Shown: positions 9,669 through 19,690 of the stretch, piece by piece
Position numbering within the stretch: the first letter of the stretch is position 1
Layout of the letters: each line of letters starts with the position of its first letter
Source: Protula sp. h YS-2021
Lineage: Eukaryota; Annelida; Polychaeta; Sabellida; Serpulidae
Reading direction: 5' to 3'
Assembly: GCA_949752745.1 (NCBI GenBank)
Contig: OX457026.1
Coordinates: 70,807,091 to 70,871,090, forward strand
Length of the DNA: 64,000 nucleotides
The notes under the pieces: generated by a model
Told to the model about the DNA's origin: nothing
What the model saw: the letters and a program-made list of their open reading frames with translations, nothing else
Databases searched by the model: none
Position numbers and translations under genes: made by a program

Positions 9669-11694
9669 CAGCCAACCAAAGTACCGTCACGAGATTCCCT
9701 TATCTCCTGGCGATACTTTAGCAAACTTAAGAGACTTGGAAAATTTACTTTCCTTAAACGCCTCCTTGCCCGTAGGAGGAAGACTAGGAAAGTTTTGGCA
9801 GCAATGGGCAGAAATGGGGGCGTCTCGAAGGGTAGTACGTTGGTTAAAGAGAGGTTACTCCCTACCTTTCAAACGAGACCGGAACGGGCTCAGGTGCCCT
9901 ATTCCCCTAACCGCCCATGCGCCAAGACAACTAGTCACCTCTTACGCCAAGGGGTCAGAAAAAGACCGAGCTCTCCAAGAAATGCTACTGAGCTTGTCTC
10001 AAAAACAGGCGATAGAGGAAATGCCAGAAAATCAAATGGGTTTTTTCAGCAGAGTTTTTCTGGTTCCCAAGAAATCCGGAGGGTGGAGGCTGGTAATCGA
10101 CCTTTCCCCCATAAACGGTTTTCTTCGAGTGATCACCTTTCAGATGGACACGGCCCAGGTGATAAAAGGGTCATTACGGGAAGGGATGTGGGGTACCTCC
10201 ATAGATCTCTCCGATGCTTACCTCCATATTCCTCTCCATCGCTCGGCAAGAAAATTTCTAGCCTTTCAAGTAGGGAAAAGACGATTTTGGTTTCTGGCAC
10301 TTCCCTTCGGTCTGGCTACGGCCCCGTACGTTTTCTCCAAGGTCATGAAAGTACTGAAAACATGGGCACGGCTAGAAGGGATGTTAGTCTTTCAGTATCT
10401 GGACGACTGGTTTCTGGCGAATCAAGACAGGCAGGTAACCGAGAATCATACAATGTCTTTAGTTCGCAAGGCACTAGAGGTAGGTCTAGTAGTAAACCTA
10501 GCCAAGTCCGAACTAACCCCCAAACAGTCCATTACCTTTCTAGGGGAGTTTTGGGATCTGGCAATAGCAAAGGCGTTCCCTACGCCAGAACGCCGCCAGA
10601 GAATTGCAGATGCCATAAAAGGTATTTCCCCAGGAAAGAAGGTGAGATTACAGGCCATGGAATCGCTCCTCGGCCTGTTAGTGGCAACAGAGAAGACAGT
10701 CCCCCTGGGCCGTCTCCATTACAGGCCATTTCAAAGCCAGGTAAGATGGGCGTTGCATCAGGGTCGTTCACCCGCAGCGAGGATGCAAGTTTCACAGGTA
10801 ACCCTACAAGCCCTACAGTGGTGGTGCGATGTTCTAATTATGTCCGAAGGAATGCCATTTCAGCCCCCCACCCCGGAGATAGAGATTCAGACCGATGCGT
10901 CCCATGCGGGGTGGGGAATTTATTGGAATGGTCAGGTATGGAAGGGCAAATGGCCACCCTCGCTTCAGTCCTACCACATAAACTGGCTGGAGCTTCGGGT
11001 GGTCTGGATTGCCCTAATCAAGCTGACCAACCAACTCAGAAACAAGGCAGTCCTTTTTCGGTTAGACAACTCCACAGCCATAGCTTACCTCAACAAGCAG
11101 GGGGGCACCAAATCACGATCCCTGTCCAAACTTGCATTCCAAATTCTTTCAAAGGCCAGGGAGGAACAGGTGACCGTTTCCGACCGTCACCTGGCCGGGA
11201 AATTAAACGTCCTAGCGGACTTAGCCTCCAGACAGGGTCAAGTTATCAACACCGAGTGGTGCCTATCCCCTCGGTCCTTTCAGTGGGTGACACACCAATC
11301 CCCATGGGGTGCCCCGACTCTGGATCTGTTTGCAAACGCGATGACCACCCAACTTCCCCGGTACGTGTCTCCTTGCCCGGACCCAGCAGCTTGGGCAGTA
11401 GACGCTCTCAATTGTCAGTGGCCACGGGACGAGGTACTGTATGCCTTTCCCCCACAAGCAATCTTAGGGCAAGTCCTGCAGAGAGTAATCGAGTTGAAAC
11501 CACCGTTCCTATTACTCATTGCCCCATGGACACCGGAAGCCCCATGGTTCGCCCTCCTACTCCATTGCAAGGTAGTAAGGTCGATACCGATCCCATGCCA
11601 CAACGAGTTGCTATCACAACCCCATTGGCATCACTTCCACCCCTCCCCTCGCTTACTGAACCTCCACCTTTGGTGTCTGACCAGTCCTTTCTGA
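9580..11694 (+). CDS. pol: DIRS reverse transcriptase-RNase H with methyltransferase-like tail
   Basis: The open frame has 704 codons. Residues 66-76 carry GGRLGKFWQQW, typical of DIRS RT upstream regions. The RT core follows, with VPKKSGGWRLVIDLSPIN (163-180), catalytic D209 in IDLSDAYLHIP, LPFGLATAPYVF (241-252) and YLDD (273-276). RNase H shows D439 (TDASHAGWGIYW), E471 (NWLELR), D496 (RLDNSTAIAY) and D547 (NVLADLASR). Residues 577-660 (LDLFANAM, YAFPP, LLLIAPW) match the methyltransferase-like region found behind RNase H in DIRS proteins. The product would copy element RNA into DNA. The first ATG is only at codon 79, inside the conserved region, so expression probably uses a frameshift from gag, splicing or a non-ATG start. 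The 3' part overlaps the recombinase frame. Confidence 0.92.
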   Translation: MRSYNSPLSRNRNPAPAARQRVRLHSRSGSSQPKYRHEIPLSPGDTLANLRDLENLLSLNASLPVGGRLGKFWQQWAEMGASRRVVRWLKRGYSLPFKRDRNGLRCPIPLTAHAPRQLVTSYAKGSEKDRALQEMLLSLSQKQAIEEMPENQMGFFSRVFLVPKKSGGWRLVIDLSPINGFLRVITFQMDTAQVIKGSLREGMWGTSIDLSDAYLHIPLHRSARKFLAFQVGKRRFWFLALPFGLATAPYVFSKVMKVLKTWARLEGMLVFQYLDDWFLANQDRQVTENHTMSLVRKALEVGLVVNLAKSELTPKQSITFLGEFWDLAIAKAFPTPERRQRIADAIKGISPGKKVRLQAMESLLGLLVATEKTVPLGRLHYRPFQSQVRWALHQGRSPAARMQVSQVTLQALQWWCDVLIMSEGMPFQPPTPEIEIQTDASHAGWGIYWNGQVWKGKWPPSLQSYHINWLELRVVWIALIKLTNQLRNKAVLFRLDNSTAIAYLNKQGGTKSRSLSKLAFQILSKAREEQVTVSDRHLAGKLNVLADLASRQGQVINTEWCLSPRSFQWVTHQSPWGAPTLDLFANAMTTQLPRYVSPCPDPAAWAVDALNCQWPRDEVLYAFPPQAILGQVLQRVIELKPPFLLLIAPWTPEAPWFALLLHCKVVRSIPIPCHNELLSQPHWHHFHPSPRLLNLHLWCLTSPF

Positions 11695-12752
11695 AAAACA
11701 AGGGTTTTTCTAAGCAGGTGAGAGAGAAAATAGTAAACAGTCACAAGGGTTCAACGGCCAAAGTTTACAGGTCGCAGTGGAATAAATTTGCCGCTTGGTG
11801 TAGCACTTCTAAGCTAGATCCGTTTCAGGCTAGCCCAGCAGTGGTAGCGGATTTCCTCGATCACCTTTTCACGGAGGTGAAATTAAAGGTAAGTTCCATC
11901 GAGGGCTATAGGGCCGCTATAGGGTCAAGACTCAAAGCGTCTACAGGCTACGACCCGGGCGAAGATACTTCCCTATCACAGCTAGTAAGACATTTTAAAG
12001 TAAGCTCCCCACCCTGCCCATCCAACATAGCGCAGTGGGATTTATCAATAGTCTTACAGTATCTTCAGCGCCCAGATATATTTAGTAAGGACGTGATTTC
12101 AGCAAAAAACGCAACATTAAGATTCACGTTTTTATTGGCCTTAGCTTCGGGCAAAAGAAGAGGCGAAATCCATGCCCTAGACAGAAAGGTAAATAAAGAT
12201 AAGGGTACATGGGAGAAGGTCACCCTAGTCCCTAGAGCAGGATTCATGGGAAAAACCCACATCATGACCCAAGGGATGGGAACGTTCGATCACATTACTC
12301 TCCCATCCCTACCAGATGACCCCGACTCAGACGGTCTGGTCTCTTTGTGTCCCGTCAAAGCGCTGCAACAGTATTTGGAAATGTCAGAGGCCTACCGATC
12401 AGATAATCAGAAGGCTCTCATCATTTCGTTTATGCCGAAATTTAACAAAGATCTTTCGAAACAGTCGATCTCAAATTATATTAAAAGGATCATTTTGGCA
12501 GCCTATGACGATGCACAAATCGACCCTAACCCGTTAGGGGAATCAAACATCAAAGCCCATCAGGTAAGGCAAGTAGCCAATTCCCTCAGGGCGGTACGCA
12601 ACGTGTCCCTTTCGGATATATTAAAAACAGGTTGTTGGGTTTCCCCCAACTCGTTTGTTAAATACTATCTGAAAGATTTTTCTCAAGATGAATTGTCTGG
12701 CTTATATTCATTAGGACCGTTCGTGGCTTCAGAAACGACCATTACAGGCTGA
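11526..12752 (+). CDS. Tyrosine recombinase (integrase) of DIRS copy A
   Basis: This is the phage-integrase-type recombinase thought to integrate the circular DNA form of the element. The N-terminal SAM-like domain starts near 11680 (STAKVYRSQWNKFAAWC). The catalytic domain carries the first arginine in SGKRRGEIHAL (codons at 12156-12161), HQVR as the HxxR box (12558-12569), W in GCWVSPNSF (12636) and the nucleophilic tyrosine in FVKYYLKDF (12663-12668), so the set is complete. The start is uncertain: ATGs at 11526 and about 11596 both precede the domain, and the frame stays open back to 9795 across the RT gene. It overlaps the RT frame to 11694. Confidence 0.88.
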   Translation: MDTGSPMVRPPTPLQGSKVDTDPMPQRVAITTPLASLPPLPSLTEPPPLVSDQSFLKNKGFSKQVREKIVNSHKGSTAKVYRSQWNKFAAWCSTSKLDPFQASPAVVADFLDHLFTEVKLKVSSIEGYRAAIGSRLKASTGYDPGEDTSLSQLVRHFKVSSPPCPSNIAQWDLSIVLQYLQRPDIFSKDVISAKNATLRFTFLLALASGKRRGEIHALDRKVNKDKGTWEKVTLVPRAGFMGKTHIMTQGMGTFDHITLPSLPDDPDSDGLVSLCPVKALQQYLEMSEAYRSDNQKALIISFMPKFNKDLSKQSISNYIKRIILAAYDDAQIDPNPLGESNIKAHQVRQVANSLRAVRNVSLSDILKTGCWVSPNSFVKYYLKDFSQDELSGLYSLGPFVASETTITG

Positions 12753-12867
12753 GTGTTTCTGTTGTAGGAATGCTTCTCCCAAGTTTAAGAACAAGGGCAA
12801 GCACAAGAGTAACTTCTCCAAGGGCCGTAATGGGAATAGTAACAACAACAACAAGCCACGAAAGTAA
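12715..12867 (+). other. Short basic, Asn/Lys-rich open frame after the recombinase
   Basis: About 50 codons in the RT frame run over the recombinase stop and encode a Cys pair (CFCCRN), then a Lys/Asn-rich tail ending NNNNKPRK. It has no ATG. A CTGTTGTAG at 12759-12767 resembles a weak splice acceptor. It might be a frameshifted recombinase tail or chance. Confidence 0.15.
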
Positions 12868-13928
12868 CAACCTACAAGAAGGTCTTTCCTTCTTACTCTG
12901 AACATTTCGCCTTTCGCTCAGGTCCTTTGGACCATTTCGGTTCGTGCTTATATTAAGTTACGGACGAACGCTGGACGGTTATGTTTAATTAAGCATTTAT
13001 TTACTCCGAAGTGTTCAGGATCGCATGTGTAATGAGTACAGCCCAGTCTTCGGTCTTACGGCTACTCGGATGCTTAAGTTTTGATCTCCTTTCTTCATGT
13101 TTTTCAGAAAGAAAGGGGGGGGGACCATGTCGGTCCCAGACGTACCCAGTGACCGTACACCCGTTGTAGCCGGAAGGCCGAAAGCCGGTTTATGGTTCAT
13201 GGTATGAGGTACCATAGTATCATTATGGGCTTATGGGACCATAACGGCCCCATATAGGAAAACAGTCATAAATAAGCAAAATTTTTTCTGTTTTTCATTT
13301 TATGACGATTTACAGTAGTTTTAGTACTATCTAGTCAATCGCTATGAGTTTATTTCAAATAAACGTGGTAATTTATCAAATGAGAAGAAGAAAAGTTAGA
13401 CAGCGGACTCGCTTTCTTTTTCAAGTTTGAATTGCATGTCTTGTAAGACACTTCAGTCACTTTACTAGAAGTGTCAAAGAGTTTATTTGCGTAATTCCTA
13501 TGGATTTACGATCGTTTTGTAGTACTTCTAAATAAACCTAATTGTTCATCAATACATAGCAAGTGAATAGTGAGAACTTGAGGAAGGGATCCATCCGGTG
13601 GGCGGTTGGAGGGGGATGGTGATAGTTCTCAAAAAAGATGATGGCATGGTTGGAAGCCTTCTCATCTCAACTGACAGTTGCTGTGATATTTTTTACTTTG
13701 TTACGATTTACCTTATGTTGAAAGACCGGAATGGTACGCCTCCGGACTTTATTTAGGAAATCATTAAAAGAATTGAAACTTAGCTGACAAGTTTTATTTC
13801 TTCTTTGCGTCGAGTGCACAGCACTCCTCGCCTATATGCAATGAGCTTTTACAAGCCATAGTGTAATTCGCGACCTTTTTGGGCAGTTCAAGAATGGCAG
13901 GCTCCCCTGCTCCGGACTCAAGTCCCAT
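12868..13928 (+). other. 3' noncoding region of DIRS copy A
   Basis: No coding frame is supported. A G run sits at about 13115-13123, followed to 13260 by GGACCAT and GGTCCC words similar to those of the leader. AATAAA at 13358-13363 could serve as a polyadenylation signal. The last 90 bp (from about 13835) recur inverted at about 14667-14760, as the matching part of copy B. Confidence 0.5.
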
Positions 13929-14036
13929 TAAAAGTGGAGATAAGCGAATTCAAAGCTTTTGCGAAGTAAAACTATCGTTTTATTTCGTAAAACGAGCTTT
14001 TACGAGTAAAAGCGCAATTCGCGTTCTCCACTTTTA
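13929..14036 (+). repeat. Internal complementary region (ICR) of DIRS copy A
   Basis: This 108-bp imperfect palindrome is bounded by TAAAAGTGGAGA and TCTCCACTTTTA. Its left half (to 13972) is the complement of the element's left terminus (6358-6403). Its right half (from 13977) is the complement of the right terminus (14257-14316). The 4-bp spacer TATC at 13973-13976 separates them. It therefore equals the complement of right end joined to left end, as expected for the DIRS-1 ICR, which is thought to template completion of the circular DNA. Confidence 0.88.
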
Positions 14037-14103
14037 ACTTTGATTTTAACCCGTCCCATCCATCCCCAACTAGCCTGGGCGTGTTTTACCGCCTTTTGGG
14101 GCT

Positions 14104-14268
14104 AAAAAGGGAATGTCGTTTATACGAGACTAGCAGACGACGTCTCGGGCATTCTGATTGGCCATAGGATGGATGGAAGGGTTAGAGTATCTTGAACAGT
14201 ACCTCAAAAAGTTCTTTTTTATATTGCGTGGTAAATATTACTGGAAGGGAACCCATTAAAAGTGGAGA
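14104..14268 (+). repeat. Right inverted terminal repeat, core
   Basis: It is the exact reverse complement of 6391-6555. It is followed by 48 bp (14269-14316) that do not match the left end but match the right half of the ICR. Confidence 0.95.
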
Positions 14269-14380
14269 ACGCGAATTGCGCTTTTACTCGTAAAAGCTCG
14301 TTTTACGAAATAAAACGATAGTTTTATTTCGTAAAACGTGCTTTCACGAGTAAAAGCGCGAATCGCGTTCTCCACTTTTA
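14257..14380. repeat. Tail-to-tail junction palindrome of DIRS copies A and B
   Basis: A 124-bp near-perfect palindrome with TAAAAGTGGAGA at one edge and TCTCCACTTTTA at the other. The left half is the right terminus of copy A and the right half is the right terminus of copy B in inverse orientation. The centre is GATA (14317-14320), the same spacer (TATC on the other strand) as in the ICR of copy A. No host DNA separates the elements. Confidence 0.85.
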
Positions 14381-14558
14381 GATGGTCTCCCCTCCGGTTT
14401 AAACCTTTCACGCAGAACAAAAAACCTTTTTGTAGCATTTAGAACTAAATATCTGGTATTTCGTCATTGAGTGGCAATGGGCATTCCCTTCAAGCCCCAC
14501 TCGGTGGTTGAATAACTCACCCAGGCCAGTTGAGGGATGGGTGGGTGGGAGAGTAGGC

Positions 14559-14666
14559 TAAAAGTAAAGAACGCTAATTGCGCTTTTACTTGTAAAAGCA
14601 CGTTTTACGAAATAAAACGTTAGTTTTACTTCAAAAAAGCTTTAAATTCCCTTATCTCCACTTTTA
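14559..14666 (-). repeat. Internal complementary region of DIRS copy B
   Basis: This imperfect palindrome has the same structure as 13929-14036 on the opposite strand, with spacer GTTA at 14619-14622. One half matches the right terminus of copy B (14321-14380) and the other half its left terminus (17412-17455). The flanking 90 bp (14667-14760) are inverted relative to 13835-13928, confirming the same place in the element. Confidence 0.85.
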
Positions 14667-14984
14667 CATGGGACTTAAGTCCGGAGCAGGGGACCCTGCC
14701 ATTCTGAACTGTATCCCACAAAAAAGGTTGCGAATTACGCTAGATACATAACAGCTCATCACAAGGATAGTTAAAGTCTGAATAAAATGCCAAACTACGT
14801 TCCCCTTCTTTTAAACTTCCAAACAAAAATGGGTTGGGGGAACACTTCCAATCCTATTGCAAAACGTGGTACGGGGAAATTAATTGGGATCAGAATGACG
14901 AGGTCTGTATGTAAATCATAGTTCGGTGGTTTTAAGATTGGTATTTGCCATTCCTCTCCTTCCGCCCACTCGATGGATTCCGAT

Positions 14985-16405
14985 CTCGAGCACTAAACAT
15001 CGAATCATGATGGGGTTGCGACGTCTAGGATGCTATCCGAATGGGGGGGTCATCCCTTTCCAGACATGGAGTGTCACAGGTAACGTTAGCGAGGCGAGCT
15101 ATCTCCTGTATGGCGTCTCTAAACGGGACGTCTTCCGGGATTATATATGATGACGTCACGGAAGGGGTTTCCTATTCCGAGGGTGATGAGAGATCAGGGG
15201 TGAGGGGGTCCTGATTGGGCGTCGACCTGCTGCTGCGGGGTATCGCCATAGGCGCTGGCCACGACCTGGAGAGCGTACAAATTCCATCTCTCGCAGGGGT
15301 AACCGGAAGTGCGCCGGTGCTGGGGACTGCTCGGTCTCTTCTCCGGCCTCGTTCTCGCCTGACTCCTCTTCCCCCAACTCTTCCTCTGCCCACTGCGGTA
15401 CGTTGGTTGTTCGGTGACTAGTTCCCCGATGGCGTATAAACCTCACGCTACTTGCTTGATGGGATAGACGCAAGGTTTAGAGGTATCTGCCTGTAAGAGT
15501 TCATCGTCTTCCTCTCTCACTAAGTTGGGCACTTGTCCGGGCGGTGAGATGCCCGAAGACTCCTCTTCACTGGGGGCCTCTGTTTCACAGTCCAAATCCA
15601 GCTCCAAGGCGGCGGAAGATGTAAAGGGATGTAAACGCTAGAGACTGAGCTTCTGCTGGGGATCAATTATGCCTCTTGTTGCTTAACTGAGTTCTGCAAC
15701 TCCTGGATCTGGCGTTGGAGTTGTGTCTGTAAGGCCAGAATAGTCGACAAGTTCAATGAGTCACTTGTGGTAGGGAGCAACATTGACGGACCCAATAAGG
15801 GTGCTGGTATGCCAAGTTGACCTGGGGTAAATGTAAAGGCGGAGCCCGAGGCCATGTGCACGACAGTCACTGATCTTTCGCGGGGCATTGCTTTTTCTCT
15901 GAACCAGAACCGTCTTTCTCAGAGTCTGGACGGTCGGCGGACCATGCTTTACATAAGGCCGTGGCCTCTTCGCCTCCCAAGATATCCAACCCCTCCACTG
16001 TCTCTGAATAGGTTTTGGATGACTTTCGTTTCCTGCGCCTTGTTTTGGTGCCACGAGCTGTGTCTGATTCTGCTCCCATATCCAGTCGGATAGGTGTCGA
16101 CACCTGATTCAAAATGACCGAGCTTGCCTTTTCCATTATGCTCGAGCCGAAATCCGGGGCAATGAAAAGGGTGGGGGCTCTGTGCCTGCTTCTGCTACGG
16201 TCTTTTTTTTTTGGCCTTTTTCCTGTAAATTGCCCGCCACTCTCTGTGGGATAATTGTTCACACTAGGAGCAGGTATTCGTCTTGACACAGAGAGCCAAG
16301 CCCCGTACTCTCCTGCAGCGATCGCACACCGAGTGCGGGTTGAGAAGGTAGGTGGGTGTGTATACGGCAATCCTTTGGATTTGACCGTAGGGTGGCCACT
16401 GTCAT
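14985..16405 (-). pseudogene. gag: Broken gag of DIRS copy B
   Basis: The ATG at 16405 (minus) is preceded by TTTTCAG, as in copy A, and MT.A. residues match at the N-terminus. The cysteine cluster is recoverable only in a shifted frame. Clear homologous blocks are EKASSVILNQVSTPI (about 16135-16090), GQLGIPAP with a glutamine-rich helix (about 15830-15670), SPGRGQRLWRYPAAAGRRP (about 15280-15210) and a VPFRDAIQEIARLA-like segment (about 15115-15060). Several frameshifts and stops interrupt it. Homology fades by about 14985, where the deletion begins. It has no function now, but it shows how gag of copy A should read across its C run. Confidence 0.8.
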
Positions 16406-16574
16406 GTCTGAAAACATACGACCATAAGTAACTGCAACTGTTATTGCAAGGCAACAGCTAAATTAAAACACTTAGGCTATCGCTCCAGATAGTATGCAGT
16501 GGCTTAAGTGTTATTATATCATCTAAAATGTCCAAAACGTTGACAATTAAGACGATTCTAGACGAAACACTCGG

Positions 16575-16790
16575 ATTTTTAGACATGTTCCCATGTGGGC
16601 CCATGTTCCTATGGGTCCAATAGCTCCATATTCCAATATGGGCCTATGTTCCCATAGGCCCCATGTACCCACATGGGCCCAAGATCCCTCAGGTCCCATG
16701 TTCTCATATGGACCCATGTTCCCATGCGTCCCATAGTCAGATGTTCCCATAAGTCCCATGATCCCATGATCCCATGTTGGTGGCACGTGA
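16575..16790. repeat. Degenerate CCCATG short-word array in copy B leader
   Basis: Loose copies of CCCATGTTCCCAT and its near-complement ATGGGCCCAT follow each other for about 215 bp, inside the leader of copy B. Open frames across it are by-products. Confidence 0.7.
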
Positions 16791-17455
16791 CGGAGTTCCC
16801 ACAAGTCCGCTGGCAGTAACCAGCATGGAGCTAGGTGGGAGGGTCACGGTACCCTATGGGCATGGGGAACCGTTTCTAGGGACCATAGAGGGGCCCATGA
16901 TGTGACTATGTCTGTTTCGAGGCCCATAAACGGGAATGTGGTCCCAAGGGTGCCACAAGCCAGAAAAACGTCTCGAAACGGACTTTTTCGACCGGACAAA
17001 ATTCCATTATGCAGAGCTTGTACGAACTAGATAGAAATGTCCTTTTTAGAGTGCAAGCTTAAGTAAAAACCAGTCATTCCTGGCATGGGTCAGTTGTATA
17101 ACGCGTAGAGTCTATGCAGACAGTGCGGACTGTAAAGACTCAAAAGAACTCCTGAGGATGTGTACTCGAACCAGTGAGTGTCAAGATTCGATCTTGCAGC
17201 TTCAGGTGGAGAAAAGAGGCACACTTCTCGGGACGATCGACATGTCGCCACTGCGTGTAAATTCAACTTCTGCCAGACCGAAGTTACAAGTGCTAGATTT
17301 TGTTTTAATTCGAACCAAATTTACCCAACTTCCAGACAGTGATAAAATAGTCCTTTATTAGTTAAATAAACTAAATAAAAAGCAAATTCGCACCTTTCCA
17401 CGAGTTCTCTCTAAAAGTGGCGATGAGCGAATTCAAAGCTTTTGTGAAGTAAAAG

Positions 17456-19690
17456 CTATTTGTAAAATTGTAACAGAAAATGACATTTGTAAAATGGTAA
17501 CAGAAAATGACTTTACAGCTTAAATAATGGCACCATATAATTCCCAAATTGAAAAATGCTAAGTACGTGAAAAACTATACATTTTGTGTAAATTGGGATC
17601 TGTTTCGATAGTATCGGGAACCCGTAAGCTACTGAAATTATGATTGAATGAAATGGAATAGGGCTTCTCAGGAGTAAACCCTCGGTAGCTTCCGTGACTA
17701 CAGATGGCAGTTTCGTGGCTCATCAAGTCCCTTTAGAGTGTGGGTCATGTTCTCTTTCTTGGGTTATTTTATATCCCCAGACACATATTTCATTTTACCA
17801 TTTATCTTTATTGCAATATCGCGTCAAAAAATAATACAAACGGACAAGTCAAGTAATATTATGAAAGCAATTGAAGCAGTGGTTTGGCTTAAGCCCGAGC
17901 ACATGACCTTCAATGCGACGGAATAAAGGCTCGTTTTTCGAAAGCCCGGCTCACTTTGTGCATTTGCGTGGTTACTTTAGATAAATTGCAATATATGAAT
18001 AGGAAAATAGAGCCCCTTGGGTGTTGTGCCGCGTGAAGTCAGCCATTTTGAATTTTGCGCCTAATCAGGCGTATGTATTTACAAAATGTTTGATACCCAA
18101 GAATTTCCTCGATTTTAATGCGATGACATCAGTTGAAGCAGTGCAAGCGTAGGACAGAGAAAGCAAATCACCGCCTACATTTTAATCATGTTCACGTTTT
18201 ATGTACGTCATATGCTAGACAGTAATTACAAAAATTAAAGCAACTACAACATAAAAGACCACTCTTCAGTGGAAGAGTTCTCAACCCTTAAAAGAAGATG
18301 TTCAGAAGCTCCAACAAAGTTTCCCGACAATGACTAAGGTCGTCATTTTGGATGTCCTTTGATTTGAAAAAAAAAAAGTAAAAAAAAAAAATATTAAGTA
18401 CACCCGTGTGATTAAATTTGAGGGGCGGACGAGGACAGACAATAATTGGTAAATTTGGATGACGCCGTTTCTGGCAAAGCTTTCAGATAAACGATGTCAG
18501 CCCCACAGAGTAATAAAAGCGACAGCATATTACAGAGTGCAGTTACTTAATTTCTTAACCAGGAACTTCGCCATAGTGTTATTTGATCAAAGCTTCCACT
18601 TTAGATAATCATTTTGCTATAAAACCGAAGAACTTTAAAAAAATAGACTTAATTAAAACAAACATCGTAATATAGGTTTTAATTTTTATAGATTGTGCTA
18701 TTGTTTCGATTGTTTCACCGTAACAGAATTCGTCAACAGTTTTGAAAAATTCTGCTCCCCCCCCCACCACCACGTACATACGTTTAAGTATCGGGAAAAA
18801 TGGAATATTTTGATACTAATTTAAGAAGGCTTTATTTTTTTATCGGTTGCTGTTTATATAAGTACTGTTTGTGTATCAATCCATTTGTTATTACGGAACC
18901 ATAGAACAGACGGAAATGAAATGAATTTCTTATTATTGTTATTATTTTTGATGTACGGATGAGCGTAATGTCCTTGGCATTCCAATAAAAAGAACCTTGA
19001 TTAATGAACAAGTTGCCTTTTGTTCTTGCACCGGCAAAACATACTCGCCCTAAACCAAAGAACTGCTGGCTACGCCCTTGTTACGTGTTTGGCTCAAGAA
19101 AACAATCAGTGTGTTGCTTTTTTTTTTACCTCGTACATTGAATGACGACAATGCGCTTTTATTTGTTGTTATTTCTATATAGTGATGGTGGTTTTGGAGT
19201 GGGTTTGGGTTGGGATGCAGGGTGGCTCATGCCGTCGGACCAAAACTAGACAATAACCTCGTCATGTTATCGCTCAGCGGAAATGGAAGCCATGACGTCG
19301 GAGTGCGACGTATGCCCACTACAGATCCAATGTGTAAATGCCTGCCGTGTAGGGGCTCGAGGTGCAAGATCATGATGCGGCAATCTCTCAGGTCTCTCTG
19401 TGGTCTCACGCAGTCAAGTCTGAATTTGTCGTCTCACCGATCATACCAACATATCCAAACGTGACTGAAATAGAATTTAATAGGCAAATGTTTGTCCACA
19501 TTTTAAAATCAAAACGGTAGTGAAGAAAACGGTAGCATTTCCGTCGGCTCCCCTTTTCACATTTCTGTGTTCTTTGGCGTCTGCAGGTCTCCGACAGAAC
19601 AGTTAAGATGGATGAAATTTTGTATGTGTTTTTGTGAGCCCGATGTGTATCTAAGTAATCGAATCAACTGCGCTTACAAGTATAATTATT
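17456..19690. other. Right host flank of the DIRS pair; no gene
   Basis: AT-rich DNA with no recognisable coding sequence. A short direct duplication (27-bp period, core AACAGAAAATGAC) lies at about 17463-17512, next to the left end of copy B, and an A-rich run at 18367-18394. Confidence 0.55.

Larger units (their letters stand above)
6358..14316 (+). mobile_element. DIRS1-like tyrosine-recombinase retrotransposon, copy A, near complete
   Basis: This element of about 7.96 kb has the full DIRS1 layout: left ITR, gag, RT-RNase H-methyltransferase-like frame, overlapping tyrosine recombinase frame, internal complementary region and right ITR. DIRS elements are known to replicate through a circular DNA that the recombinase integrates without target duplication. 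The ends were set by comparison with the internal complementary region (13929-14036): the left end starts near GTTTTTACTTCGC at 6358 and the right end closes at AAATAAAAC (14308-14316). RT and recombinase active-site residues are present. The visible lesions are a frame change in gag at a C run (8049-8056) and the lack of an ATG for the RT frame, which may be normal. The right end abuts the right end of copy B. GC content is clearly higher than in the flanks. Confidence 0.92.
14321..17455 (-). mobile_element. DIRS1-like retrotransposon, copy B, internally deleted
   Basis: On the minus strand the order is: left terminus (17455 down to about 17412), leader with CCCGAGAAGTG near 17233, broken gag (16405-14985), 3' sequence, ICR (14666-14559), right ITR region (14558-14381) and right terminus (to 14321). 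Everything between the middle of gag and the 3' noncoding end is missing, so there is no RT or recombinase. Protein and DNA similarity to copy A is clear but incomplete, with several frame breaks, so B is older or of another subfamily. Its left ITR lacks the 165-bp core seen in copy A. It could move only with proteins from an intact relative. Confidence 0.85.
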
